A stretch of DNA of 64,000 nt from Bacteroidales bacterium KHT7 (GTDB taxonomy: Bacteria > Bacteroidota > Bacteroidia > Bacteroidales > Bacteroidaceae): assembly GCA_900102385.1 (NCBI GenBank), contig FNBQ01000008.1, forward strand, positions 1 to 64,000. Reading direction: 5' to 3'. The notes beneath the pieces were generated by a model. The model did no database searches, was not told where the DNA came from, and saw only the letters and a program-made list of their open reading frames with translations. Every line of letters starts with the position of its first letter. Position 1 is the first letter of the stretch. Positions 16,253 through 24,800 of the stretch are shown one piece after another. The translations under genes were made by a program, and so were the position numbers.

Positions 16253-18652
16253 TCAGAAATCCAGACGATAGAAGATGTTCGGCAGAGAAAGTCCTGATTT
16301 GTCTGTACGTACATCGAGAGTGCCCAAATCAAAGCGCTGGTACAAAGGGGTCTCAGTCTGTAATATGTTCAGTCCCTCAAAGGCGAAAGTATGGCTCACA
16401 TGTCGCCTGTTAATCTTGTAACTGATGGTCAGGTCAACAATGCCAGACGGGTCAAAACGTTGTGAAAAAGCCTCGTTGTCTTTGTAAATAGGATTGTCAT
16501 CAATTATACCAGCTGCTATGTTGGCACGCATCTGTTCGACGTCAATAGGTGTATATCTCAAACCTCCTTGGATGCTGTACTTGACACTGACATTCAACAT
16601 GTTCTTGCCAATCATCCACTCCTTGCCACCCAGAATCTTGAACATGAAACCACGATCGTAGAGTTGATTGCGCCAGACCTTGTCTACACCTCTGTACTGC
16701 GATTTGTAGAGCGAGAAGTTTGTCTGTCCGAAGAAGCCGCGATTCATATAGTGTTCCAAAGTGATGTCGCCGCCATAGTTGCGAGTATTTCCTTTGTTGA
16801 CCAATGGTTCATCAGTATAGAAAAAGTAGCGGTTGGTCACACAATACGTGCTGCCGTCTATACCAACGGGAGTGTCGAACCCATATTCATAGTAGGCGTT
16901 CATGCGCAATGTCAGGTTGCTGTTCAGCTTGTGCACGTAAGTGGCATGTAGGTGATGTGCTTTAGTCAAGCCGAGATCTTTATTTTCCAGATTGCCATCC
17001 GCGTTGCGGTAGAAGTATGCATCGAGTTTCTCTATCATAGAATGCAGGCCGTAGCCCATAGAAAAACTGTTTTTCTCGTCAGGATCCCATTTCAGGCTGG
17101 CACGAGGTTCTACCGAGAAGTCTTTGGATAGCAGGAAATAGTTGCCTGCAATACCTGCCGAAAGGCTGAAATAGTTGCTGACCCTGACGAGGGTTTGACA
17201 GAATATATTGGCAAGACCAGTATCATCTTTCATCTTGGTATATTCGTGCATAGTGCTGACAGGAGCATACAGCTGATCAACGGACTTGTATGCGAGATTG
17301 AAGAAACGGTGAGAATACTCTCCTCCAAGCTGTATGAGCCACTTGTCTGTTACCTGTTTAGACAGTTCTGTATTGAACAGCAGCCGGTCTTCGTTCACCT
17401 TCTGAATACTGAATAGATATTTCCGCTCAGGTTCTTCGTATGCCAGTGGCTGGCTGATAAAGCCTTCGGCAGAACGCTCCAGACCATAATAATAGATGTC
17501 ATTCTTTAAGTGTTGCATATTATAGGCCGCTGTTGTTCTCCATGTCCACTTGTTGCCTAAATGTATTTTGTGAGACACTCCAACTAACAATTGAGCCAAT
17601 TTGGCATCATTGTCAGAAGCATCATAAGCAGAGTGCGTGTCTTCCAATTTCACGCGTTCATCCCAAGTTGTATCATAGAATCCCAAACCGAAGACAGAAA
17701 AAGTGCCCGCACGCTTGGTTGGAAACATCAGTTTTGCGGAGAAGTCCTGAAAATCGACGTGTGCTCCGTCTGTATCAATAAGGTTCAGTTTGTCCACGAG
17801 CGACGTGAAACCATAACGGTAGTTCACGATGTAACTACTGTTGCTTTTGCGCGAGATAGGTCCCTCAAGGGTCAATTCCTCCGACACTGTACCGATTTGC
17901 AAGATATTTTCATGCTTGGCATTGTTGCCCGTACGCATCTTCACATCAAAGACACCACTGAGGGCATTGTTGTAGTTGGCATTAAAGGTGGAAGTGAAGA
18001 AGTCGCTGTTGCCGATTACATTGGAGTTCAGCGCACTCACCAGTCCATAGCCGGCATTCCATGTGTCGTTAAAGTGATTGGGAGTAAAAACCTCCACACC
18101 CTCTATGCGATACTGCATACGTTCTGGTGCATTTCCGTGTATGGACAGTCCACTGCCGTCAGCCTCTCCAGAAATTCCCGCAAAGGACATAACCAGACGT
18201 GCCGGGTCGTTATATCCGCCCGCAAATCGGCTTGCCTCCTCCATGGAAAGCATAACTCCACCTGTCAGCACAGCGGGATTGACTGTTGCTTCCTTGTTTA
18301 CACGAGGGCGCACCACAACCTCCGTCAGTTCGGTATTGTTTTCTCGCAATTGGATATCTATAACCACCTCCTTGACGCCTGCCACGAGTACTTCCTTCAT
18401 CACGTTTGGTTCATAGCCCACGTATGATGTTTCGAGAGTGTAACGTCCCGATTGTGGAATGTCGATGCGGAAGTTACCTTCAAGATCGACAACGGAGCCT
18501 GTCCCGGTCTCGACAACCTTTACGGTGGCGCCAATAAGTTTTTCACCACTAATGGCATCTGTCACAGTTCCTCGCACAGTCTGTGCCTGCATACTCACTC
18601 CGCCGCATATTGTCAAGATGGTGGCAAGAATCAGATTCTTATTTGTTTTCAT
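16253..18652 (-). CDS. TonB-dependent outer membrane receptor
   Basis: This 799-aa receptor starts with a signal peptide (about 1-24, SMQAQ). Next comes a carboxypeptidase-regulatory-like domain (TVRGTVTDAISGEKLIGATV, about 25-105), a plug (about 115-235) and a barrel ending LPNIFYRLDF with a terminal Phe. It lacks the SusC-specific length and has no SusD neighbour, so it is a TonB-dependent transporter of the non-Sus type. It is the last gene of an operon whose other members are exported enzymes (M15 peptidase, GH3, PLP enzyme, cupin), 27 bp after the PLP-enzyme gene. Likely cargo is a product or cofactor of those enzymes, such as a muropeptide, amino acid or amine. Confidence 0.92.
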   Translation of the reverse strand: MKTNKNLILATILTICGGVSMQAQTVRGTVTDAISGEKLIGATVKVVETGTGSVVDLEGNFRIDIPQSGRYTLETSYVGYEPNVMKEVLVAGVKEVVIDIQLRENNTELTEVVVRPRVNKEATVNPAVLTGGVMLSMEEASRFAGGYNDPARLVMSFAGISGEADGSGLSIHGNAPERMQYRIEGVEVFTPNHFNDTWNAGYGLVSALNSNVIGNSDFFTSTFNANYNNALSGVFDVKMRTGNNAKHENILQIGTVSEELTLEGPISRKSNSSYIVNYRYGFTSLVDKLNLIDTDGAHVDFQDFSAKLMFPTKRAGTFSVFGLGFYDTTWDERVKLEDTHSAYDASDNDAKLAQLLVGVSHKIHLGNKWTWRTTAAYNMQHLKNDIYYYGLERSAEGFISQPLAYEEPERKYLFSIQKVNEDRLLFNTELSKQVTDKWLIQLGGEYSHRFFNLAYKSVDQLYAPVSTMHEYTKMKDDTGLANIFCQTLVRVSNYFSLSAGIAGNYFLLSKDFSVEPRASLKWDPDEKNSFSMGYGLHSMIEKLDAYFYRNADGNLENKDLGLTKAHHLHATYVHKLNSNLTLRMNAYYEYGFDTPVGIDGSTYCVTNRYFFYTDEPLVNKGNTRNYGGDITLEHYMNRGFFGQTNFSLYKSQYRGVDKVWRNQLYDRGFMFKILGGKEWMIGKNMLNVSVKYSIQGGLRYTPIDVEQMRANIAAGIIDDNPIYKDNEAFSQRFDPSGIVDLTISYKINRRHVSHTFAFEGLNILQTETPLYQRFDLGTLDVRTDKSGLSLPNIFYRLDF

Positions 18653-18679
18653 AATATATTCGTTTTAATGGATATCAAT

Positions 18680-19897
18680 TTAATGTTCTTTCAAGGCATC
18701 AATGAACTTGTCAATCTTCTCTTTAGTGATGTGCTGCATTACCACAATATGAGCCAGTTCACCGCCAAAGTTGTCATCATATCCTTGTGCAAGCGTATAA
18801 AGGCTGACAATCTCAGTAGATGGACGACGAAAGAATACGGTATTGCTATAGTCGTTGACCCATGCTGGCCATCCTATCTTGTCAAGCTGCAGCTTGAGGT
18901 ATGCCGTGCACTCCATCATCTGCGTTGCCTGCTCTGCCCATTTCTTTGTTCCAACTTTCTGTATGAGCCACCAGAACTTGAGAGGCTGAACAGCATCACG
19001 CGAGCAGTTTATCATGCGCATATTTCCATTCAGGTAAGTCACGTTGAAGTCTGCCTGATTGTTATATACGTCACGGGTACAAAGGAAAAGTCCCGAAGGA
19101 GAATCTATACCGAAAAACTTATGTCCGCTGATGGCAATACTCTCGAAACGCATGGCCTCGTGGCTCACCATATTGCGATATTTAGTGAATGGCAGATAGC
19201 CGCCAAACAAAGCAGCATCCACATGCCGATAAACAGCTGGAATCTCCTTGTGACGGTCAAGGACGGCATTGAGAGCCTCCATGTCATCAATAGCACCTTT
19301 GAAAGTTGACCCCATAGCATAGACCATGAGAACGGGACGAGAGATGTCAAGTGCTTTCTCCAATTCCTCGGGTATCATACGCCCCATCTTGTCACTCTTT
19401 ATCAAACGCATATCAAGATTCTGAAGATGAGCAAGACGCATGTTTGAATAGTGTGCTTCATCACTCACATAGACGATAGGCTGCAACTTGGTCTTGTTCT
19501 TCAGATAGTTCGCCCCGAAATAGATTCCATGGCTGTTGCCGTCTGTTCCACTATGGGTCACGATGCCCCATACGTTGTTATTGTCAAAACCATAGTATGG
19601 TGCAAAAAAGTCAATAACTTCACGTTCGAAAGCATGAGACGACATACGCCAAGGCTCACCAGACATAGGGTCACCGGCATTGTTCAGGTTAATACTTTCC
19701 AAACCAGTTGAAATATACCACTCATAGAAATCATGCATTTCAGACTGCTGGTTAACGGGATAACCGAAGTAAGTCTGTTGTCCAGATTTCCACGTTCCCA
19801 CCCATTTGTCGAGTTTGTCAAAACCTGATGTTTGGGCTACCGCTATGCTCTGCATACCGATGAACATAGTCGTTAAGATTACTGCAAACTTTCTCAT
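18680..19897 (-). CDS. Secreted histidine-decarboxylase-like PLP enzyme
   Basis: This is a fold-type I PLP enzyme of the group II decarboxylase kind, closest by eye to bacterial histidine decarboxylases. Motifs are GYPVNQ, NNAGDP, THSGTDGNSHG, DEAHYSN, GSTFKGAIDD, HVDAAL and the PLP lysine K260 in SGHKFFG. The start is placed at 19897 (MRKFAVILTTMFIGMQSIAVAQ); the upstream codons to 19966 would overlap the preceding gene and spoil the signal peptide. A cleavable signal peptide on such an enzyme is unusual because PLP enzymes are normally cytoplasmic. Neighbours are an M15 peptidase 7 bp upstream and a TonB receptor 27 bp downstream. The substrate is unproven: histidine, another amino acid or a wall-derived residue. 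Active-site completeness looks good. Confidence 0.8.
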   Translation of the reverse strand: MRKFAVILTTMFIGMQSIAVAQTSGFDKLDKWVGTWKSGQQTYFGYPVNQQSEMHDFYEWYISTGLESINLNNAGDPMSGEPWRMSSHAFEREVIDFFAPYYGFDNNNVWGIVTHSGTDGNSHGIYFGANYLKNKTKLQPIVYVSDEAHYSNMRLAHLQNLDMRLIKSDKMGRMIPEELEKALDISRPVLMVYAMGSTFKGAIDDMEALNAVLDRHKEIPAVYRHVDAALFGGYLPFTKYRNMVSHEAMRFESIAISGHKFFGIDSPSGLFLCTRDVYNNQADFNVTYLNGNMRMINCSRDAVQPLKFWWLIQKVGTKKWAEQATQMMECTAYLKLQLDKIGWPAWVNDYSNTVFFRRPSTEIVSLYTLAQGYDDNFGGELAHIVVMQHITKEKIDKFIDALKEH

Positions 19898-19904
19898 AGC
19901 TATC

Positions 19905-20666
19905 TTATTCAATAAGTTCAAAGTGTTGGAAGTCCTTGCATGTTGTCCAGTCACCTCCCCATTCAAATCCAGCCTCAGTGAAGAGACGGAAACAAAGATC
20001 TTCGTGGTCTATCTTGTAGGGAAACTCCTTTGTTCGGTCGCAATATTCTGCTGCCGTAGCAGGCTGTATGAAACGCGAACCATCTTCCCTGTCCTTGTAG
20101 TAAGGATTGTAGAGAGTGTTGATGTCAACAGCCAGTCCTCTGGCATGTTTCGACAATTTCGTAGTACCTGCTATGGCTCGATAGCAGAAGCATGACGAGT
20201 TATTGTCTCGCATCTGAGTCTCGTCGTCGGCATCATATACATCTGGCAGCAGCATACGCTGGATGGGGTATTTAGCATCAAACAGTTGACGCAAAATTCT
20301 TGCGACCTTGTCTGCTATCAGTTTGTTGCATACCATTTCGCCTATGTGAATCTTTTCGTCATAGTCCCAATGAAGGGCACGTATGTGCCGCAAGTCACTA
20401 CGTTGTATATATGGATTCTCCTTATAAGTCTTGTCCTGCATACGTTGCCATACTTCATCGGGAATCGGGTCGGCAGCAAAACATTTGTCCACTCCTCCGA
20501 AAGCCTCAATAGCTTCAAGACTTACGGTTTCTCCCGCCTGCCATTCAAGCAACACTGTCGTGTCAGGAGAAACTGAACTGTCATTGCTGTCCTTGCACGA
20601 TGACAATACATAAACTCCGCAAATGAAAAATGCAGCAAGAAACCAATACTTGTATGTCCGTTTCAT
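19905..20666 (-). CDS. M15-family peptidase lipoprotein (VanY/CwlK-like)
   Basis: This 253-aa protein has a lipobox LSSC (C24). The zinc site of M15 peptidases is present: H174-x-x-G-x-x-x-D181 within KHARGLAVDIN, and H248-F-E250 near the C-terminus. The preceding NSSCFCYR segment and DINTLYNPYY match the M15C/VanY-like group, which cleaves peptidoglycan stem peptides (D,D-carboxypeptidase or L-Ala-D-Glu endopeptidase). It is anchored in a membrane facing the periplasm or surface. It lies 12 bp after the GH3 gene and 7 bp before the PLP-enzyme gene, so the operon pairs a muramyl-peptide peptidase with a glycosidase. Which bond it cuts cannot be read. Confidence 0.88.
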   Translation of the reverse strand: MKRTYKYWFLAAFFICGVYVLSSCKDSNDSSVSPDTTVLLEWQAGETVSLEAIEAFGGVDKCFAADPIPDEVWQRMQDKTYKENPYIQRSDLRHIRALHWDYDEKIHIGEMVCNKLIADKVARILRQLFDAKYPIQRMLLPDVYDADDETQMRDNNSSCFCYRAIAGTTKLSKHARGLAVDINTLYNPYYKDREDGSRFIQPATAAEYCDRTKEFPYKIDHEDLCFRLFTEAGFEWGGDWTTCKDFQHFELIE

Positions 20667-20678
20667 AACCCTTAGAAT

Positions 20679-21851
20679 TTATTTCCTGATACTGTTTTTT
20701 AGCTTTAAAATTCGTCGAACACTCTGATTGATGCGTTCTTCACTGATTGTTCCGTTGTTTACGGCCGAAACAATGGCATCAAACGCTTCAACGAAATTAT
20801 TCGGTACGAGAACTATATCCACACCAGCCTGTATGCACCCTATGGCTGCTTCCGTATTGGTGTACTGCTGCATTATAGCACCCATCTCCATGGCATCAGC
20901 GACAATAATATTCTGATAGCCTAATTCTTTGCGCAATTTGTCTTGAAGAACGACTGACGACATTGTACTTGGAATTTCACTACCTGTTACATTTGGAACC
21001 GCAATATGTGCGGTCATTATTAACTGACATCCCCATTGGATGCCCGCTTTGAAGGTAATCATTTCGCACGACAGCATTTCGTCCCATGTCTTCAAGCTCT
21101 GCGCATAATCGTAATGCGTGTCGGCTTTTGTATCGCCATGTCCTGGGAAATGTTTTATACAACCAGTCACGCCAGCATCCTTCAATCCTTGAAGATAGTT
21201 TGTTACCATCTGAGCTGCAACCTGCGGATCACTGCTGAATGCACGATTACCGATGACAATGTTGTCAGGATTTGTGTTGACATCTGCCACAGGGGCAAAA
21301 TCTATGTCAAAGCCGTAATAGTGCAAATAACTTCCGATAGTATTGCCACACTCGTAGGCATTGGTTGGATTGCCGGTTTGTCCAATGGCAGACATCGATT
21401 CATATTTCTTTACGTCAAAATTACTGTTTTTTGCAATACGCGCTACACGTCCTCCTTCTTCATCAATACATAGTAGCGGGGAGCCTTTAAGTTTGCGTAT
21501 CTGTTCAATGAATTTAGTAAGTTGCGACTCGTCATTGATGTTGTGGGCGTAAAGTACGATGCCGCCAACTGGATATTTCTCGTTAACATCCAGCATTGTC
21601 TCGTTTACGACTTGCAGTTTCAAGGCAGCAAGATTAGCCGTCTTAATTGTTGTGTCAAGAGCTTCAGGACGCACATAGAACAATTGTCCCACTTTCTCTC
21701 GTAAAGTCATCTGTGAGAGCTGTGCCTCCACTTCATCTGGCGGTATCTGCGTAGATGTTGTTTCGTCATCATCGGAACACGAAGTCAAGAAGGCTGCACA
21801 AATTATCATAATTGCAGCACATCTCCATAGAATTATATTTTTCATACTCAT
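20679..21851 (-). CDS. GH3 beta-N-acetylglucosaminidase-like lipoprotein (NagZ type)
   Basis: This 390-aa GH3 enzyme has a lipobox LTSC (C25). It shows IDEEGGRVARI (about 129-139), then KHFPGHG (K233-H234) leading to the D244-T-H246 dyad that serves as general acid/base in NagZ-type enzymes. The nucleophile D319 is in VADAMEM. NagZ enzymes remove beta-1,4-GlcNAc from MurNAc peptides. Unlike many Bacteroidota NagZ homologues it has no C-terminal beta-lactamase-like domain. It lies second in the operon, 9 bp after the cupin gene. Together with the M15 peptidase this points to breakdown of wall fragments outside the cytoplasm. Confidence 0.9.
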   Translation of the reverse strand: MSMKNIILWRCAAIMIICAAFLTSCSDDDETTSTQIPPDEVEAQLSQMTLREKVGQLFYVRPEALDTTIKTANLAALKLQVVNETMLDVNEKYPVGGIVLYAHNINDESQLTKFIEQIRKLKGSPLLCIDEEGGRVARIAKNSNFDVKKYESMSAIGQTGNPTNAYECGNTIGSYLHYYGFDIDFAPVADVNTNPDNIVIGNRAFSSDPQVAAQMVTNYLQGLKDAGVTGCIKHFPGHGDTKADTHYDYAQSLKTWDEMLSCEMITFKAGIQWGCQLIMTAHIAVPNVTGSEIPSTMSSVVLQDKLRKELGYQNIIVADAMEMGAIMQQYTNTEAAIGCIQAGVDIVLVPNNFVEAFDAIVSAVNNGTISEERINQSVRRILKLKNSIRK

Positions 21852-21860
21852 ATTGTGTTT

Positions 21861-22343
21861 TTAATTCATTGGAATCTCAGGATGCTGCACAGCTAATGGC
21901 AGATCCTTCTGTGAGAGATAGAACATATATAGAATTACAGGCTTAGTGCCACGATTCTCTCCATGATGAATAGTACCCACCATTTCTACTACAGCCTCAC
22001 CCTCGTGTACAACCTTGGTCTTGCCGTCCTGACCAATGATTGTCAGTTCTCCCTGCACAAGTACGCCGTAGTTCATTGCCACGTGGTGATGCCATCCAAG
22101 TTTCATGCCTGGAGGGAAAACATACTTTACTGCTACGAGTTCTGGGCGACCCTGAAAATAGTCGGGTAGTTCCACGCCATCCCAGCTCTGGCTGGTACGT
22201 ATTAGTTCCTCTGCCTCTACTTTTGGCTCTGGAAACTCGTTCTCCGCATGAGCCTTCTCGCAGGCAGTCATGCCGATGCAAACGGTAATTGCGCTGCATA
22301 AAGCAAGGAAGGCGGCGAACATCCATTTTCTAATTTTTTTCAT
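21861..22343 (-). CDS. Cupin-domain lipoprotein
   Basis: This 160-aa protein has a likely lipobox MTAC (C28) and a single cupin barrel. The first metal motif is PGMKLGWHHHVAMNYGVLVQG and the second a TIHHGEN stretch, so metal binding is likely. It is the first gene of the five-gene minus-strand operon, whose other products are GH3, M15 peptidase, PLP enzyme and TonB receptor. Cupins may be dioxygenases, isomerases or plain ligand binders, so no reaction is assigned. No clear -7 box was seen in front of it. Confidence 0.8.
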   Translation of the reverse strand: MKKIRKWMFAAFLALCSAITVCIGMTACEKAHAENEFPEPKVEAEELIRTSQSWDGVELPDYFQGRPELVAVKYVFPPGMKLGWHHHVAMNYGVLVQGELTIIGQDGKTKVVHEGEAVVEMVGTIHHGENRGTKPVILYMFYLSQKDLPLAVQHPEIPMN

Positions 22344-22392
22344 AATTATTTGTTAAAAACATCTGTATAATCAGTTTCTTTCGAAACTAATA

Positions 22393-22546
22393 TGTCTCAC
22401 TTGCAACACTCTATAAAACTTCTGAATAGAGGCATAGCCGTTTCGTAGGACATAAATTGAGAAGCGTTGGCATTGTTCACACCTTTGCCCAAATGCTTGA
22501 CAATGGCGGCTTCGGGGTGGAACTGCACAGCTACGGCACAACGCTT
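22393..22546. repeat. 154-bp exact duplicate of the C26 gene 3' end
   Basis: Positions 22393-22546 appear identical, base by base, to 24890-25043. The copy carries the last ~49 codons and stop of the C26 hydrolase gene without the rest. Perfect identity over non-functional DNA suggests a recent event or gene conversion. Confidence 0.9.
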
Positions 22547-22744
22547 TGTTCTTTTCTGAAAAAAATCTCTGAAAACAAAGAGTATCTTCCGAAGTTTTTT
22601 CCCTTTGAGAAACTTACGTGGATTTCACACCGCGTAGGACATAATGCGAATAGGGAGGCTGACGGAATGGTAGCAAGATGCGTAACTCTTGTCCATTGCC
22701 GTGAGTGTCATGACGAGTTTTGAATGTAAAAAATCTTTTTTCAT
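22397..22744 (-). pseudogene. Collapsed copy of the lipoprotein-GNAT-C26 operon
   Basis: On the minus strand it begins with ATG AAA AAA GAT TTT TTA (MKKDFL, start at 22744), the same start as the lipoprotein gene at 28465, and soon stops (about 22625). After about 80 further bases of unplaced sequence it ends with the exact 3' end of the C26 gene. This is what an internal deletion of a second copy of the four-gene operon (24894-28465) would leave. The middle part was not aligned to a source. Confidence 0.65.
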
Positions 22745-23014
22745 GTCAATTTATTATTAGTTGGTTTTCAGTTGGACATTTCTACGCATCTGTTAATATC
22801 CGATTGAGATTTGTCCTATCCATATATATATTTGTTTTGCTGGTGTCAGAAAGTCAGAAATCATGACTTTTTAGCATTGTTTACCTGCAAATTTATAAAA
22901 ATAAAAATAAATATAAAAATAAAAATAAATGATTTTTTCTTATATTTGCCCATGTCTTGTTACAATTTTAATGGGTTTTAGTAGAGAATTTTTAATTTTT
23001 TAGCGTTATATATT
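22745..23014. promoter_or_regulatory. Divergent leader, copy A, before the clostripain gene
   Basis: The plus strand carries TATATTTG (22941-22948), a -7 box 66 bp before the clostripain start. The minus strand carries TAAATTTG (22895-22888) facing the collapsed operon. Long stretches match 28466-28722, for example TTAGTTGGTTTTCAGTTGG and TTTTTTAGCGTTATATATT. Confidence 0.65.
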
Positions 23015-24571
23015 ATGAATAAGTTCGGATTACGATTTCTTGGAAATGTTAAATGTTGGGTGTTTACTTTCATCCTCATTTGTGGGACAAGCATGTTTAC
23101 GGCATGTAGCGACGATGATGACACCCCTGTGATTGAATCAGAAGAAACACAGCAACTGGCAGACTACACCATTATCTATTATGGTCATGGCGGCGGTAAT
23201 CTTGACGATTGCCTTGTAGGTGATATGATTGAGTTTTACGGTGCCGATGATGACTGCTACAAAAACGTTAATGTATGTGCGCTCTACAAGTACTCGACAG
23301 ATATTGACATGATTTCTCAAATGTATTACTATTATAATTACACAGAGTACAAGGAACTGCTCAAGAAACTTTTACCCTTTGCCGGCAAAAGCGTACGTTA
23401 TGTTATTGATGACAAGATAGACAGGTCATTCTTGGAATCAGATGTCGAAGATATCGCTACTGTTCCTGGTATTACAGATATATATGGCAATGACAATGCT
23501 GATATAACCAACCCGGATTCGCTTACAAACTTCATCAACTGGGCTGCTTCTGTGCGTCCGGCAAAGAAGTACATCCTTATACTCAGCGATCATGGTGGTG
23601 GCTATCAGCCTGATGATGAACTGCCAGAAAATGTTGCCGCAGCAAGAACTCGTGGCGTGATGTACGATTGTGGGCATAACGACAAACACTTCTCCGCCAA
23701 GACACTCGCACAGGCTATCGGAGCTGCCAAAGTGCGTCCGGCTTGCGTATATCTGGATGCCTGCCTGATGAATTGTATAGAGTATCAGTTTGAGTTGGCT
23801 CCGTACTGTGACTATCTTGCCCTATCTACCTTCCTTGTACCAGGTCAAGGAGGCGACTACTCCGCTCTTATTAACACCCTCAGTCAGAACCCTGACAATT
23901 TGGAGAATGCTCTGAGCACGTATGTTAAGACTGTTATAGATAACTGGGACAAGGAAGCAGAAGAAGACAAAGAAGAGGAAGTGTATCATGATATGACCAT
24001 CACATGCACTGCCAACCTTGATGTCTTTGGACGTGAGTTAAGGGCATTTACCGACCGTCTAATTGCAGCATACCAAAGCGGCGATGCCGAAGTGAAAGCT
24101 AATATAGACAAGTGTACCGCCGGAGCATACAAGGTCGAAACGCAATGTCCGAACTACGATTTATTTCAATACATGCTGTCGTTATGTATGCTATTGCCCG
24201 AGTTGTCAACAGACGCTCTTTGGGAAGCGTCCTACAAATCTGTAGTCTATGAGCAGTCCAGCAAATGGCTTCACGAGAACGGTCTGCCCGTCGGTTGCAG
24301 CATTCTGCTTGGCTGTCAGGGACATTACTGCTATAATTCGGGGAAATGGCAAGGTTTCTATAATGCAGACGGAACCTATGAATATTTGTCAAACGGCACA
24401 CTAAAGACAGGCACTCCGTGGGGCTCCACCCTCGATGATACCTATGGACAGTTGCGCTTTGACCGGATAACTGGCTGGAGCCGTTGGCTAAAAATAAACG
24501 AACAGGAGCCTAACCTTGAATGTTTCAGCGGCTACGATCCGTTCGCTACATTTTTTACAGACGAAGAATAA
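23015..24571 (+). CDS. Clostripain-type (C11) cysteine peptidase lipoprotein
   Basis: This 518-aa protein has a lipobox FTAC (C31) followed by an Asp run typical of surface lipoproteins. The C11 peptidase (clostripain/caspase-like) catalytic pair is visible: H193 in LILSDHGGG and C250 in YLDACLMN. The first half has the YYGHGGGNLDD stretch seen in this family. C11 enzymes usually cut after Arg or Lys and are often self-activated. As a lipoprotein it would act at the cell surface or in the periplasm. It is transcribed alone, divergent from a dead operon copy, with a -7 box TATATTTG 66 bp upstream. A second copy of the same leader at 28.5 kb no longer drives a protease gene. Confidence 0.88.
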   Translation: MNKFGLRFLGNVKCWVFTFILICGTSMFTACSDDDDTPVIESEETQQLADYTIIYYGHGGGNLDDCLVGDMIEFYGADDDCYKNVNVCALYKYSTDIDMISQMYYYYNYTEYKELLKKLLPFAGKSVRYVIDDKIDRSFLESDVEDIATVPGITDIYGNDNADITNPDSLTNFINWAASVRPAKKYILILSDHGGGYQPDDELPENVAAARTRGVMYDCGHNDKHFSAKTLAQAIGAAKVRPACVYLDACLMNCIEYQFELAPYCDYLALSTFLVPGQGGDYSALINTLSQNPDNLENALSTYVKTVIDNWDKEAEEDKEEEVYHDMTITCTANLDVFGRELRAFTDRLIAAYQSGDAEVKANIDKCTAGAYKVETQCPNYDLFQYMLSLCMLLPELSTDALWEASYKSVVYEQSSKWLHENGLPVGCSILLGCQGHYCYNSGKWQGFYNADGTYEYLSNGTLKTGTPWGSTLDDTYGQLRFDRITGWSRWLKINEQEPNLECFSGYDPFATFFTDEE

Positions 24572-24644
24572 CCGGCTAATGATTAAAAAGGTTGTTGGTG
24601 TAAAATGGAGCTTAAATAGAATGTTTCATCTTGTCACAGGCAGG

Positions 24645-24706
24645 GTAAAACGAATACGACAAAAAAGCAAAGCTTTGAACGAGTCGAACGAAAGCTTTCG
24701 TTTTAC
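24645..24706. repeat. Inverted repeat around the first AAAGCTTT boxes
   Basis: GTAAAACGAA (24645-24654) and TTCGTTTTAC (24697-24706) are perfect 10-bp arms separated by 42 bp. The right arm overlaps the second box of the 22-bp array. Confidence 0.65.
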
Positions 24707-24800
24707 AAATCTAAAGCTTTAGCTCATGCCGGTGAAAGCTTTGATGATTATGAGCCATAGTTTTGAGACTGTAAGATGAAAGCTATGGCTCATAAATCTG
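24669..24800. repeat. Six-unit array with exact 22-bp period
   Basis: The 8-bp palindrome AAAGCTTT begins at 24669, 24691, 24713 and 24735. Degenerate boxes follow at 24757 (ATAGTTTT) and 24779 (AAAGCTAT). The start-to-start distance is exactly 22 bp throughout, while the 14 bp between boxes differ in every unit. This is unlike a CRISPR, whose repeats are longer than this, and more like spaced binding sites about two helical turns apart. Confidence 0.85.
24748..24795 (+). terminator. Hairpin at the convergent gene junction
   Basis: TTATGAGCCATAG (24748-24760) and CTATGGCTCATAA (24783-24795) form a perfect 13-bp stem with a 22-nt loop. It could stop transcription from either side, but there is no T-run, and it overlaps the 22-bp array. 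Confidence 0.4.

Larger units (their letters stand above)
22344..23014. other. Spacer with a collapsed operon copy and a duplicated leader
   Basis: This 671-bp stretch holds no intact gene. It contains a pseudogene junction (22397-22744) and a promoter region (22745-23014) that is a diverged copy of 28466-28722. Confidence 0.75.

Noticed and set aside
17591-18427. A 278-codon plus-strand frame
   Set aside because: It is antisense to the TonB receptor plug and N-domain, which carry recognisable motifs.
19898-19966. Longer start of the PLP enzyme
   Set aside because: It would run into the end of the M15 gene and put 23 residues before an evident signal peptide.
22457-22723. An 88-codon plus-strand frame
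   Set aside because: It crosses the duplicate C26 tail and the scrambled junction; it has no start context and no domain.
24669-24800. CRISPR array
   Set aside because: The repeated box is only 8 bp, spacers are 14 bp, and there are no cas genes or leader. It fits spaced binding sites better.
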